Below are positions 42,721 through 52,229 of a stretch of 64,000 nucleotides of DNA, one piece after another. The DNA lies in the NCBI GenBank assembly GCA_964431965.1, contig CAYSLU010000007.1, positions 17,642-81,641 on the forward strand, read 5' to 3'. The notes under the pieces are model-generated. The model was not told where the DNA came from, did not search any database, and saw only the letters and a program-made list of their open reading frames with translations. A program made the translations under genes and the position numbers. Source of the DNA: CAYSLU01 sp964431965 (GTDB lineage Bacteria > Verrucomicrobiota > Kiritimatiellia > CAIKKV01 > CAYSLU01). Numbering within the stretch: the stretch's first letter is position 1; every line of letters begins with the position of its first letter.

Positions 42721-44136
42721 ATGGAAGAAGTTACTCTTGAGACCGCCCCGCCGTCGGTACGCGACTTGTTCAACCGCGGATTCTCCGCACTTGAGCGGGG
42801 GAATCTCGACTACTCGATCGACATGCTGGGTCGCTGCGTGGAACTGGCCCCGACCTTCTTCCGGGCCTGGAAATTCCTGCGCGCGGCCGAGGTCAAGCAG
42901 TTCAGGGCCCGGAACCCGGGCGCCGTTTCCCGCAGCGTACAGCGCGCGGCCAGCTATCCATCGGTGCTGAAGGCCATGGCTCTGCTCAAGGCCGGCAAGT
43001 CCATGGACGCCATCAAGGTAGCCGAGAAGGTGCTGCGCAAGGACCCGTTCAACATGGATGCCGTGAAGGCGCTCGGTCGCGCGGCCGAGGCGGCCAAGAT
43101 GCCCGAGATCGCCATCCAGGCGCTCGCCTCCGTCCGGGAGCAGCAGCCGGATAACATCCTGGTCCTCAACTGGCTCGGCGCCCTCTACATGGAAACCGGA
43201 CAGACCCGGGCGGGACGCGAGTGCTTCGAGTCGCTCGTGTCTCTGAAGCCAAACGATGGCGCTGCCTTGAAGTCGCTGAAGGATGCCATGGCGATCCACA
43301 GCATGTCCTCCGATGGTTGGTCGGAGGCATCCACCAGCACCAGCAAGGACGCCTATCGCCGCGTGATGCGCGACGAGAAGCAGGCGGTCTTGCTCGAGCA
43401 GCAGAACAAGGCGGTCAAAGGCGAGCGGGACGTCGACGCCCTTATCGCCGAGGGCCTCACCAAGGTCGCCAAGGAACCCGGTAACATCAACTATCGACGC
43501 GCCTTGGCCAACCTGTACGCTGGCGCCATGCGCTGGCCCGATGCAATCCGCACGCTGGAGGAAGCTCAGCAGCTTGCCGGCGCCCGCGATCCCCAGATCG
43601 ACGCGGCTCTCAACACGATCCAGCTGCAGCAGTACGACGAGCAGATCAAGGTGCTGCAAGACGCTGGCGACACGGCGGCAGCCGAGACCAAGCGGGCCGA
43701 GCGCACCGCCTACCGGTACGAGGACATCAGGGACCGGGTGAGCCGATACCCGAACGACTTGGCGCTCAAGTTCGAGTATGGCGAGCAGTTGTACGAGCGC
43801 GGCATGATCAGCGAAGCGATCCAGCAGTTCCAGCTGGCGCAGAGACATGCCCAACGCCGTCCCCGTGCCCTCTACTACCTCGGGCTCTGCTTCAAGGCGA
43901 AGAAGCAGTACGACTTGGCCACCAGCCAGCTGGAGAAGGCCGCCTCCGAACAGCTCGTGATGGATCAGACCAAGAAGGACATCCTCTACGAGCTGGGGCA
44001 GATCGCCGAAGCTTCCGGAAACGCCCCGACGGCCCTGGCGTACTACAAGCAGGTCTACGAGGTCGACATCTCGTACCGGGACGTATCAGAGAAGATCGAA
44101 AAGGGCTACAGCGCCGCCGCCGAGGCCGGCGCCTGA
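42721..44136 (+). CDS. Cytoplasmic-looking TPR protein
   Basis: 471 aa. No signal peptide: begins MEEVTLETAPPSVRDLFNRGFSALERGNLDYSIDMLGR. At least six to seven tetratricopeptide-type repeats are visible in two blocks (about residues 15-210 and 260-470). They are joined by a charged segment (about 205-250) that includes SKDAYRRVMRDEKQAVLLEQQNKAVKGERDVD, possibly coiled coil. TPR proteins mediate protein assembly. The gene ends 16 bp from the convergent secreted-protein gene of the TonB/toroid block, so a functional link is possible but unproven. Confidence 0.72.
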   Translation: MEEVTLETAPPSVRDLFNRGFSALERGNLDYSIDMLGRCVELAPTFFRAWKFLRAAEVKQFRARNPGAVSRSVQRAASYPSVLKAMALLKAGKSMDAIKVAEKVLRKDPFNMDAVKALGRAAEAAKMPEIAIQALASVREQQPDNILVLNWLGALYMETGQTRAGRECFESLVSLKPNDGAALKSLKDAMAIHSMSSDGWSEASTSTSKDAYRRVMRDEKQAVLLEQQNKAVKGERDVDALIAEGLTKVAKEPGNINYRRALANLYAGAMRWPDAIRTLEEAQQLAGARDPQIDAALNTIQLQQYDEQIKVLQDAGDTAAAETKRAERTAYRYEDIRDRVSRYPNDLALKFEYGEQLYERGMISEAIQQFQLAQRHAQRRPRALYYLGLCFKAKKQYDLATSQLEKAASEQLVMDQTKKDILYELGQIAEASGNAPTALAYYKQVYEVDISYRDVSEKIEKGYSAAAEAGA

Positions 44137-44152
44137 CGGCGGATGCGCCCGC

Positions 44153-45127
44153 TCAGTTGCCGGCTGCCGGCGCGGCGGGCGGCTTCTGAGTCAGCGGATA
44201 CAGGCCGGGCAGATCCGCCGCCACGCGCAAGCCCGGGCAGGTCATCCGCCACCAGCACTGGTACCATCCCGCCGGGACATCCACCTTCGCGCCGGTCGAG
44301 AACGCCTGCATGCCCACCATGGCGTTGGAGTAGACGACCCCCTCCATGTAGGGCGACACCATCAGATCCACCCGAGTCTCTGCCGGCAGAGCCCGAATCG
44401 TACACGGCGAGTTGCCGTAGCGAAGCCATCCGCTGAGCTGCATAAACCCACTCTGTTTGCGGTCGCCCGGCGTATGCTTCACGGTCATCGCGTACACCAG
44501 ATGGTTCCACGGCGCCGTTCCACCGGGCAAGTTGGTGGGCGTGCCCGACACGCCCAGCTGTCCCGGGATCGTAATGTCCAACGGAAAGGACTGCCGGGTG
44601 GCGCTCGCGGCATCGCCTATGCCCAGCGAGCACTGGAAGACAAACACCGGCCAGCTCGATGTCGCGCGGTTCACGGTCACGTCCTTGCCGGTCACGTAGT
44701 CGTGGTACGTGTGCGATCCGCTCGACTGCTGCCCCCAGCGCAGGCTCCACGAGACGGCCGCCGCGTCGCTTCCGTCCGGAGACTTGGCGGCCCGCGCAAT
44801 CGGCGGAAATCGCCGCTCCTCACCGCACGCGACCGACACCGGCGTGCCGTACTGCGCGTCGTCCGGCGACCACAGATAGGCCCGGTTGTAGCCAGCCTTC
44901 ACATTTCCGTCGAACATCACGTAGAGAGGAGTCGTGTTCGTGAACGGGTTGATCGACAGCGCCGCGTAATGGGGAGCGGACCCCTCCGCGAGCGGGACCG
45001 TCGGAAAAACGATTCCGCGCGAAACCCCGGCGGGCTTGGCGGCCCAAGCAGTCGATGCGACCAGGCACAGGGCGGTCAGACTCGAAGCAATGCAAGCGTT
45101 CATGATGCTCTGCCGGGCGGCCGTCAT
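44153..45127 (-). CDS. Secreted protein of unknown function, coupled to the TonB-toroid gene
   Basis: 324 aa. I take the ATG at 45127, which overlaps the upstream stop as ATGA; a second ATG at 45103 would also give the signal peptide MNACIASSLTALCLVASTAWAA. The mature protein is probably periplasmic or outer-membrane associated, rich in beta-type stretches (SRGIVFPTVPLAEGSAPHYAALSINPF). Residue segments SGSHTYHDYVTGKDVTVNRATSSWPVFVF and WYQCWWRMTCPGLR are distinctive. No recognised domain. A Pro/Ala tail ends the protein. Co-transcribed last gene of the TPR-toroid unit. Confidence 0.6.
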   Translation of the reverse strand: MTAARQSIMNACIASSLTALCLVASTAWAAKPAGVSRGIVFPTVPLAEGSAPHYAALSINPFTNTTPLYVMFDGNVKAGYNRAYLWSPDDAQYGTPVSVACGEERRFPPIARAAKSPDGSDAAAVSWSLRWGQQSSGSHTYHDYVTGKDVTVNRATSSWPVFVFQCSLGIGDAASATRQSFPLDITIPGQLGVSGTPTNLPGGTAPWNHLVYAMTVKHTPGDRKQSGFMQLSGWLRYGNSPCTIRALPAETRVDLMVSPYMEGVVYSNAMVGMQAFSTGAKVDVPAGWYQCWWRMTCPGLRVAADLPGLYPLTQKPPAAPAAGN

Positions 45128-46692
45128 CCGAACTTGATGACGATCTCGTCATCGGCGGGCTTCTCGGGTGCCTTGTTCTGCTCCACCTCGATGGGCTGGT
45201 AGGTCGGAAGGAATCGGTAGTAGATTTCCAGCATCAAGGCGGAGAGTGCCGTGCAGTACACCGGACCCAGCCCGGACTCGGACGACTCGGGCGCCGGGCA
45301 CCAGCTTCCGTCGTCGTTCTGCATGCCGCACAGTACGGGTGCGAACTGCCGGTTCCAGTTCGACCACGTCTTCCCACCCTGGTGGAACCGGGCCTGAGTG
45401 ATGTAGTACCAGGCATACAACGGCCAATCGGCAACCGCCCGTATGTCCTGGCCACCCTCGCCCTTCGTCCACCGGAACGCCAGATCCTGAAGCGCTTTCA
45501 TCCCGGCCCGCGCCTCCGGGTCCATGGCGTGCCCCGAAAGCTGCATCGCCAGAACCGCAACGCCGGTCATGGTCATGTCCGGCTTTCGCTCGATGCGGGT
45601 GCTGTATCGGAAGAGCCCGCTGTTGTCCTTCGCCATCAGCGCCACCATGCCGCGGAGGCCGCTTTCGATGGCCGTCTTGAGGCCCTTGTTCTCGGCTCCG
45701 GCGGCGTACGCCGCCTTAAGCGCTTGAACATGCCACCCCGCCAGCGACACGTCGAGATGCGCCTCTGGCCCCTTCTTGTAGGCGTAGTCCCAGTGGCCGC
45801 CTTCGTGCTGACCGTCGAGAATGACCTGGACCGCGTCCTCCATCGCCGTCTTCAGAATCGGGATGCCTGTGAGTCCATATGCTTCGCTCATCGCGTAGGT
45901 CGCAATGGCATGCTCGTACACGCTCACCTGCTCGGGGAAGTAGGGATGATGATACGAGTCGTAGAATATCCCGTTCTTCTGAACGCTCAGTAGGTAGCGG
46001 AGGCCGCGGCGCACCGCATCGCCGTACTCCTCGGATGCCGTGGTCTCGTTGTGGGCCAGAAACGCCAGCAGAGCCAGCCCCGTCATGGCCGGCCGATACG
46101 ACGGACCCCAGGACCCGTCCGGATACTGATGCGTCTTCAGCCACTGCATGGCCTTCTTGACCGCATACTCGGTCCCCTCCTGAAACCCGCCGCCGTACTT
46201 GGCCAACCCCGCGGCCCGACCGCCCGCGCTGCGGCTCGCGTACAGCCCCTTCAGCTTCAGAGGCCCGACGCCATCAAGAATCGCCAGCCCGGAGAGATCG
46301 TCGCCATCCGATGTGTTTCCGTCGCCTGCCGCATCGCCGGATCCGGCGCCGGCACCCGCGTCTCCGGCGTCCGCTCCCGGCGCACTGGGCCCCGGAACCA
46401 AGGCGTTCACTTCGGGCGGCTCGGTATCCGTGGAGACATCAGGCGGCTTCACCGCTTCCACCTCGAGCGGCTGTTCGACAGCTTCGTCCAGCTTGTCCGT
46501 AAGCTTGTCGAGCGCCACATCGTTCCCCTTCACCTCCATCATGACCTCAACCGGCGGAGCCACCGTGTCGCCGCCCATCTGTCCCGCGAACCGGATCAGG
46601 ACGAGAATAAGCACGGTGTGGAACACCACCGATCCGGTCGGACCCCAAACGTGGTCGCGAATCGTGCGGGCATGCGCTGTCCAGTTGATCAT
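45124..46692 (-). CDS. TonB-like anchored alpha/alpha-toroid protein (prenyltransferase/squalene-cyclase repeats)
   Basis: 522 aa; start set at MINWTAHARTIRDH (46692), with a GTG three codons earlier possible. One transmembrane helix (about residues 20-38) sits right after the short cytoplasmic tail. Residues about 45-140 are Pro/Asp/Gly-rich, acidic and unstructured, as in TonB-type periplasmic stalks. Residues about 170-505 are a toroid of the squalene-hopene-cyclase/prenyltransferase clan: QW-type repeats such as QYPDGSWGPSYRPAMTGLALLAFL and NDDGSWCPAPESS. No DxDD catalytic motif was found, so a binding or scaffold role is likelier than cyclisation. It lies after the TPR genes and near ExbB/ExbD; I infer coupling to the proton-driven motor. 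Confidence 0.72.
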   Translation of the reverse strand: MINWTAHARTIRDHVWGPTGSVVFHTVLILVLIRFAGQMGGDTVAPPVEVMMEVKGNDVALDKLTDKLDEAVEQPLEVEAVKPPDVSTDTEPPEVNALVPGPSAPGADAGDAGAGAGSGDAAGDGNTSDGDDLSGLAILDGVGPLKLKGLYASRSAGGRAAGLAKYGGGFQEGTEYAVKKAMQWLKTHQYPDGSWGPSYRPAMTGLALLAFLAHNETTASEEYGDAVRRGLRYLLSVQKNGIFYDSYHHPYFPEQVSVYEHAIATYAMSEAYGLTGIPILKTAMEDAVQVILDGQHEGGHWDYAYKKGPEAHLDVSLAGWHVQALKAAYAAGAENKGLKTAIESGLRGMVALMAKDNSGLFRYSTRIERKPDMTMTGVAVLAMQLSGHAMDPEARAGMKALQDLAFRWTKGEGGQDIRAVADWPLYAWYYITQARFHQGGKTWSNWNRQFAPVLCGMQNDDGSWCPAPESSESGLGPVYCTALSALMLEIYYRFLPTYQPIEVEQNKAPEKPADDEIVIKFG

Positions 46693-46759
46693 GATCTTCA
46701 CTCAGTGGCTGGCCCTCAGCCGCACGGGACTCCTCCCGGCGCGGGCCAGCGGGGTTCGT

Positions 46760-47554
46760 TCACTTGCCGGGCTCGCGCTCGCGTATCCGCTTCGCAAACG
46801 GACTCTGCGCGAACTCCTTCGTCACCGTCTCATAGTACTGCGCCGCGCGAGCGTCTCCCATCTTGGACAGACACTCGCCCGCCATGAAACTCGCCTCCGC
46901 CTGGACATCCGGCACGTCCCGGAAAAAATCCGCCGTCCGCACGAAATCCAGCAGGGCCTCGGCAACCTGTCCGTCCGAGAACTTCTGGTTCCCTCGAATG
47001 ACCTGAGCCAGCGCCGCGGCTCGCCGGGGGCCGGTTCGGATGACCTCATCCAGCAACGGCGCCATCTTTTCCCGATCGCCCGCTCCAGCCAGAGACTTCA
47101 GATACCCGTACTGGGCTTCGTCGTCCTTCCGGGCATCCGGAAACTCGGCGAACAGCGCATCGTATGCGGCCAGGGCGGACTTGAAGTCGCCCTTGTTCGC
47201 ATAGGCGGTGGCCTGCAGATTCCGGGCCTTGCGGTCCCAGCCCAGAAAACGGTACTCGTCGATGACCTTTCCAAGCAACTTCGCGGCCTCGTCGTACTGG
47301 CGCTTCTCGAGCAGACCGAGCGCCTGGCCGTACTCGACCGGCTCGTCGACGAACACCTTCGTGCCCTTCGGAAAGCTCAGTTGCCCGTCCGCAGTGGTCA
47401 GAACGATCTGTCCGTCCGCACCCGCCTTGATCCGCGTGCCTTCAACCTTCTGCCCCGTCGGCAGGATCACATACGGCGCGGCAACCGCCACCCCGCCCAT
47501 CAACAGGGCCACGGCCAGCGCCGCCAAGCACACCAGTCGGTTCCGAACGATCAT
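46760..47554 (-). CDS. Secreted TPR protein with N-terminal beta domain
   Basis: 264 aa, ATG at 47554 overlapping the previous stop as ATGA, with GGGGAGCGG upstream. Signal peptide to AVAAPY. A small beta region (about 25-70: YVILPTGQKVEGTRIKAGADGQIVLTTADGQLSFPKGTKVFVDEP) is followed by TPR-like helices (about 75-260). It is translationally coupled to the giant TPR gene. Presumably periplasmic; it may act as an adapter to it or to the TonB-like protein downstream. No enzymatic motif. Confidence 0.68.
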   Translation of the reverse strand: MIVRNRLVCLAALAVALLMGGVAVAAPYVILPTGQKVEGTRIKAGADGQIVLTTADGQLSFPKGTKVFVDEPVEYGQALGLLEKRQYDEAAKLLGKVIDEYRFLGWDRKARNLQATAYANKGDFKSALAAYDALFAEFPDARKDDEAQYGYLKSLAGAGDREKMAPLLDEVIRTGPRRAAALAQVIRGNQKFSDGQVAEALLDFVRTADFFRDVPDVQAEASFMAGECLSKMGDARAAQYYETVTKEFAQSPFAKRIREREPGK

Positions 47555-50500
47555 TTTGCGCCGCTCCCCGCTGCTTCCGGGGCGGCCGGAGTCGCGCCCG
47601 AAGAGATCGACAACATGGCATTGCCCTTCCACTGCAGCACTTTCCCGGTCTTCTCGTCATTCGGGAAATTGACAGTGAACAACTCGCAGTTCTCGATGGC
47701 GTCTTTTCCGCGCCCCATCTCCACAAACAGCGGAATGCTGGCCAGCAGCGCTTCGCGATACAGCGGGCGCGTCCCCGGGTCGTCGACTTTCCCCAGCAAC
47801 ACGATCCGCTGATACGACGCGAGCGCCGCCGACTTATCCCCTTTGGCCACCTGAATGGTCGCCAACTCCAGAGACGCCCGATTGATCAGGTTCTGATCGG
47901 AAGCCCGCTTGAACACGTCACGCATGACCTCCATCGCCTCGTCCAGCTTCTTGAGCTCCTGATAGGCACGCCCGAGCGTGAAGCGCGCCTCGAAGAAGAG
48001 GGCGGACAGGGGATAGCGAGTGATCAAGGCGTTCAAGCTGCCTACGGCATCTTCATACCGCTTCATGGCGAACTGGGCCTTGCCCAGGTTGAACAGCGCC
48101 CGCTGCTCGAGGTCGCCACGCTGCTTTGCTGCGGCCGCATCGGTCGGAACCGGAGTCGCCTTCAACGATTCGACCACCTTGCTCAGCGCCTTCACGCCGG
48201 TCTCGCTGTCGCCTCGATCCAAGAACATCTGTCCCGCCTTGGTCAACTGGTCGGCCGGGTACTTGCCTGCATCGGCCACCATCTCGTCGAGCACTTGGCG
48301 CGCCCGGTCCGCCATCCCGATGTCCAGAAGGCTCTTGATGGTCGCCAGCTTGACGTTCTGCCCTTGATCCGAATTCGGATACTTGGAGGCCAGTTCATCG
48401 AATGCCTTCGTCGCTTCTTCGGGCTTGCCGGCGGTGAGCAGCAGAGCGCCCATGTGGCTGAGGGCCGTCGGCGCCAGCTTGGAGTTGGGATGCTCGTCGA
48501 GGAACTTCCGGTACAGCGCCTGGGCCGTCTGGACATCGGCCACCCCGCTCTGAGGCGCAGCCTGGGCAATCCGCCCCACTGAGTACGCCTCAAAGAATCG
48601 GGCCTGCTCGCGGAGCCCGCGGTTGCGGTCGAGCTCCAGCGCGGTCGAGCTGTAGGGATTGTCCTTGAGTTCGAGCCAGGTGGCCAGTTCGCGGTAGTGC
48701 GTGACCGCGTTCGTATAGTCATCCATCTGCCGGTATGAGTCGGCCAGGCACAGCTTGGCCTGCGCCTTCTCCGCGCTGGCCTGTGATTCCTTGAGATAGG
48801 CCGAGAAGCCGACCACCGCATTGGTGAAGTTTCCGGCTTCGTAGTGGCACCAGCCGATCTTGTTCAGAGCCTTGACGAAGTACGGGCTTTTCACGTAGCG
48901 CGCCAGAATGCGTCGGTAGTACGGAACAGCCGCCTCGTAGTCCTTGGCCGCCCAACGCTGCTCGCCCAGCATGAAGAGAATGGTCGGCGCGGACAGATGG
49001 TCGGGGAATGAGGCCAGATACAAGCCGTACAGGTACTCGTACATGACCCGATCCTTCTCGTCGAAGTAGAACTTGCCGATTCTAAGCAAGGCCTGTCCGG
49101 CTTCGGGACGGTCGCGAAACCGCTCGCCCAGATACTCGGCTATGACCTTCACCGGGAGGGGATCACCGAGGTTGGCGTACGCCTCCATGCTGTTCCCGAG
49201 CGCCTGCACCGAGTCCGCCCCTTCGGGCGCATCCTTCAGCGCCTGCCGGTACTGCTCAACGGCCTTCTGGTAGTCCTTGCGCATGAACAGGCTCAAGCCT
49301 TCCTTGAACGCCACCGCCGCAAGCTTCTCCTTACCGCCCTTCTTGACCTCGATGGAGACTTCCTTGCCGGTCAGCGCGCGCAGGCGGTCCTTCAGCGAAG
49401 AAACCCGGACGCCAGCCTGGGCGTTCCACTCGCTCCCCGCGTAGTCCGCAAACACATTGTAGAACTCGGACAGCGACTTCGTGTAAAGCTCAACGGCCCG
49501 CTGCTGCCGATCCGAATCCGCCCCCAGAAACTCCATGGCGTGCTTGCCGTAGGCCCGCCCCTTGAACTCATCGCCGATCGTGACTTCCGGGCCGGCCGTG
49601 ACGCCGGCTTCCTTGGGATACTGAGCGATGGCCGAGATCAACGCTCGGACCTTCTCCTTCAGTGCGTTGGCGCGGTCGGCCACAGCCGGATCCCATCCCT
49701 TCTCCGAGCACTGGGACAGCCGGTCCTCAAACGCCTTGGCCTCAGCCGCTGCGTCCTCGAAGGGTTTCTGGCGCTGCGTCGCGGTCCCCTGCAGCGGCGG
49801 GGGCTCGCCCGTGCGCGTATCCTTCTTCGAAACGATCAGCGCATCGCGCTTGTTGATCCGCACAATCAGATCCCATACCGTCTGGATCTCCGCCAGCCCC
49901 CGCTCGAAGTACTGCAGCGCCTCGGTTTCGCGCTGGGCGCGCGTTCCGGTGAGCACATCCGCCTCCTCCATGTACAGGGTTCCCAGGAGGAACCGGGCGC
50001 CGGCGTAGGGGCTTTCGGACATCGGAATGCCCTGCTCCTTCATGCTCTTATCAACGTCTTTCAGGAACCGCAGGTCCGAGGCCAGTATCTTTGCCGCGGC
50101 GTCCTTGCGTCCCCGCAAGATCTCGATCTGCGCATAGGAGACGATGGCGCGCCCGAACCAGAGGTCCGCCCCCTCCCACAGCACGTCCCGACAGTTCTTC
50201 TCCGCCCGAGCGAGCAGGGCCGTCCGCTGAGGGCCCGACATCCCCTCCACCGCCTTCAGCCAAAGCTCAACCTGCTCCTGGCGGACCTGCCGGGCCAGCT
50301 CCTTTGAGGGCCCGCTCTTGAGGTACAGGTCGAATACGTCCGCCGCCTCGAGCGCCTTGTTCTCTCGGGCCAGCATCTGCCCGAACTTGTGCGTGGCGTC
50401 GCGGTAGAACCGCAGCAGATCCGGATCGTCCGGAATCCGGTTGGTGTACTGGCTGAAGAAGTCCCGGTAGTACCGGCTGCACTTGTCGTACTCCCCGACC

Positions 50501-50850
50501 TGGAAATAGCCGTCTGCCAGGGAGAGCATGATCGCCTGCGCCTTCGGACTGTCCTTCGGCATCTTGTTGACGATTTCCTCGGCCTGCTTCAGCCGCCGGC
50601 GGGCCACAAACGACTCGGCGCGGATCACGTCAGCTCGAGTCGCGACCTCCGGATGAGTCATGACGAGCCGATTGACGAACTGCTCGGCGTAGTCGTTCAG
50701 CCCCAGCTTGATCAAGCCGGCCGCGAATTCGAACTCGCGGTCCACCAGCGAGTTCGTATCGGACTCCGCGCCAAGGGAGGACGTGATGGTCGCCAGAAGC
50801 AGGCAGATCGCTCCTGCCGATCGCGTGACGGCAACACACAGGAAACGCAT
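47551..50850 (-). CDS. Large secreted TPR protein (about 1100 aa)
   Basis: 1099 aa from the ATG at 50850 (MRFLCVAVTRSAGAICLLLATITSS), a signal peptide. The open frame continues upstream but is not supported. About twenty or more tetratricopeptide-like helical hairpins fill the whole mature region, some as YFxxxGxYxxA patterns (LADGYFQVGEYDKCSRYYRDFFSQY; LGEQRWAAKDYEAAVPYYRRIL). There are longer coiled segments at about residues 330-450 with EKV/EEA clusters. It is probably a periplasmic superhelix. A minus-strand TTGACA-18-GATCAT promoter lies just upstream. Confidence 0.75.
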   Translation of the reverse strand: MRFLCVAVTRSAGAICLLLATITSSLGAESDTNSLVDREFEFAAGLIKLGLNDYAEQFVNRLVMTHPEVATRADVIRAESFVARRRLKQAEEIVNKMPKDSPKAQAIMLSLADGYFQVGEYDKCSRYYRDFFSQYTNRIPDDPDLLRFYRDATHKFGQMLARENKALEAADVFDLYLKSGPSKELARQVRQEQVELWLKAVEGMSGPQRTALLARAEKNCRDVLWEGADLWFGRAIVSYAQIEILRGRKDAAAKILASDLRFLKDVDKSMKEQGIPMSESPYAGARFLLGTLYMEEADVLTGTRAQRETEALQYFERGLAEIQTVWDLIVRINKRDALIVSKKDTRTGEPPPLQGTATQRQKPFEDAAAEAKAFEDRLSQCSEKGWDPAVADRANALKEKVRALISAIAQYPKEAGVTAGPEVTIGDEFKGRAYGKHAMEFLGADSDRQQRAVELYTKSLSEFYNVFADYAGSEWNAQAGVRVSSLKDRLRALTGKEVSIEVKKGGKEKLAAVAFKEGLSLFMRKDYQKAVEQYRQALKDAPEGADSVQALGNSMEAYANLGDPLPVKVIAEYLGERFRDRPEAGQALLRIGKFYFDEKDRVMYEYLYGLYLASFPDHLSAPTILFMLGEQRWAAKDYEAAVPYYRRILARYVKSPYFVKALNKIGWCHYEAGNFTNAVVGFSAYLKESQASAEKAQAKLCLADSYRQMDDYTNAVTHYRELATWLELKDNPYSSTALELDRNRGLREQARFFEAYSVGRIAQAAPQSGVADVQTAQALYRKFLDEHPNSKLAPTALSHMGALLLTAGKPEEATKAFDELASKYPNSDQGQNVKLATIKSLLDIGMADRARQVLDEMVADAGKYPADQLTKAGQMFLDRGDSETGVKALSKVVESLKATPVPTDAAAAKQRGDLEQRALFNLGKAQFAMKRYEDAVGSLNALITRYPLSALFFEARFTLGRAYQELKKLDEAMEVMRDVFKRASDQNLINRASLELATIQVAKGDKSAALASYQRIVLLGKVDDPGTRPLYREALLASIPLFVEMGRGKDAIENCELFTVNFPNDEKTGKVLQWKGNAMLSISSGATPAAPEAAGSGAK

Positions 50851-50877
50851 GGGATTATGAGGCTCCGTTTTCCGCGG

Positions 50878-50907
50878 ATGATCGCTCAGCGAGCGGTCCG
50901 GTGTCAA
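50878..50907 (-). promoter_or_regulatory. Putative promoter of the large-TPR operon
   Basis: Minus strand: exact TTGACA, 18 nt, GATCAT, 28 nt before the start codon. It points the operon TPR-TPR-TonB-toroid-secreted protein away from the GspG-like gene. Confidence 0.5.
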
Positions 50908-51015
50908 CCCGATTTCCCGACCCGGCGCGCTCCGCAAGTGCCGAATCCGGAGGCACATCTTCAGCGCCCCCACCGAAGCACGCATCCAAGGCGCGAATGC
51001 CGGTCGCGCCGATGC

Positions 51016-51044
51016 TTGAGGCACCGGCGTGCCGATGGTAATAA
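51016..51044 (+). promoter_or_regulatory. Putative promoter of the GspG-like gene (leaderless spacing)
   Basis: TTGAGG, 17 nt, TAATAA, with TGG before the -10. The GTG start follows the -10 by only 7 nt, so the transcript would have almost no leader. Confidence 0.45.
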
Positions 51045-51051
51045 GGACACG

Positions 51052-51774
51052 GTGAAATGCCGCTGCCCATACTGCCAAGCCGTATTCGTGTGGAAACATG
51101 GCGCGCCGTGCCCAACGTGCGGTCGGCACTACCGAGTGCCGCGCCCCAGCCGCCCCTCCAAGCCGCGCCGCAGCGAACGGGTAGCCCGAGACGTGGAGCG
51201 GGAAGCCCTCGGCCCGCTGACGCTCGGAGGGGGGCTGTGGAGCGCTCTGGCATCGCGATCCCGAACCACCCGGTGGATGATCATGCTCGCTGCCGTGGCC
51301 GTGATGGGAGCCTACCTGTATGCCCCCCGGATGAAGCCCATGATCGATGCGCCCGCGGTCTTCGAACTCGCCCAGGACAACATGAGCGTGCTCCACCAGG
51401 CCCTGCTGATGTACCGGCGTGACTGCGGGGGATTCCCCTCAACGCGCGACGGGCTGGCCGCACTCGTGCACAACCCGGAGCACGAAGGATGGCAGGGACC
51501 CTACATCCTCAAGCTGAAGCCGGACCCGTGGGGTCGTCCGTTCGGCTATGAGTCGGACGGTGCGCGCTTCCGGATGTCGTCGCTGGGACCGGACGGAATC
51601 GAAGCCAGCGCGGACGATCTGCGGCTCTCGGCGACAGGCGATGCGGTCCCATCCGCTCAGGGGCGGGATCTGGAAGTCGCCATCGATGCGCCGCCACCAT
51701 CCGGTCCGGCGCTCCGCAATCCCACTCGGGACCGGCCAGACCACAGCGGATCAGCAGCGCGGAGAGGGAAATAG
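51052..51774 (+). CDS. Zinc-ribbon protein with type II secretion GspG-like (pseudopilin) domain
   Basis: 240 aa, GTG start after AAGGA. The N-terminus holds two CxxC knuckles (Cys5/Cys8 and Cys20/Cys23), a probable zinc ribbon in the cytoplasm, then a basic segment, a single transmembrane helix (about residues 75-90) and a periplasmic domain. The latter contains LLMYRRDCGGFPSTRDGLAALVHNPEHEGWQGPYI, KPDPWGRPFGYES and SLGPDGIEASADDL, the hallmarks of the GspG major-pseudopilin fold (including the Ca-site Asp segments). A canonical prepilin peptidase site is absent: the hydrophobic helix lies 75 residues in. It is thus not an ordinary pseudopilin. It lies between the ExbBD and TPR genes on the opposite strand. 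Confidence 0.72.
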   Translation: MKCRCPYCQAVFVWKHGAPCPTCGRHYRVPRPSRPSKPRRSERVARDVEREALGPLTLGGGLWSALASRSRTTRWMIMLAAVAVMGAYLYAPRMKPMIDAPAVFELAQDNMSVLHQALLMYRRDCGGFPSTRDGLAALVHNPEHEGWQGPYILKLKPDPWGRPFGYESDGARFRMSSLGPDGIEASADDLRLSATGDAVPSAQGRDLEVAIDAPPPSGPALRNPTRDRPDHSGSAARRGK

Positions 51775-51804
51775 AATCCGGGGACGGGATCCGAGCCAAG
51801 TCGG

Positions 51805-52218
51805 TCAGTCCGCGCTGACGACGGACAGGTTGATCAGCCCGACCTTGGCGCACAGGTCCAGAAGGTCGATGAGCTTGCTGTGCGGCGACATCGAGGTGCA
51901 CACGATCAGGATCGTCTGGCTCTTGTCCAACCCCGCCAACTGCGTCAGCGTCTTCTCGAGCGCCCTCGGGCCAACATCGCGGTCATTCACGGTAAACCCG
52001 CCCTCGGGGAGGATCGTGATCCGGATCATGTTGACCGGAACTTGGGACTCTTGCTGGCGCTTCTCGGGCGACGGGCGAAACACGTTCAAGTGCGCGAGGA
52101 CATCCACCGGATGGACCGTGATGATGAAGAACGAGAGCAACTGGAAGGCCACGTCGATCATGGCCGTCAGGTTGAGCTCACCCGCCTTCAGTTCCTGCTG
52201 TCTACGCTTCCGAGCCAT
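51805..52218 (-). CDS. exbD: ExbD/TolR-family motor protein, copy 1
   Basis: 137 aa. Basic N-terminus, one transmembrane helix (LTAMIDVAFQLLSFFIITV) with the functional Asp22 used for proton translocation, then a periplasmic domain (about 45-137) with VPVNMIRITILPEGGFTVNDRDV. The helix matches other ExbD proteins. It ends 30 bp from the GspG-like stop (convergent) and follows exbD copy 2 by 11 bp. With ExbB it forms a proton-motive-force-driven motor that pulls on TonB-like proteins. Confidence 0.9.
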   Translation of the reverse strand: MARKRRQQELKAGELNLTAMIDVAFQLLSFFIITVHPVDVLAHLNVFRPSPEKRQQESQVPVNMIRITILPEGGFTVNDRDVGPRALEKTLTQLAGLDKSQTILIVCTSMSPHSKLIDLLDLCAKVGLINLSVVSAD

Positions 52219-52229
52219 GGATTGCTGCT

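Noticed and set aside
45124..46692. Functional squalene-hopene cyclase
   Set aside because: No DxDD catalytic motif was visible and the protein has a TonB-like stalk; the toroid repeats alone do not imply cyclase activity.
50851..51396. Upstream extension of the large TPR gene
   Set aside because: The signal peptide begins at 50850; the extension crosses the divergent promoter region and the GspG-like gene.
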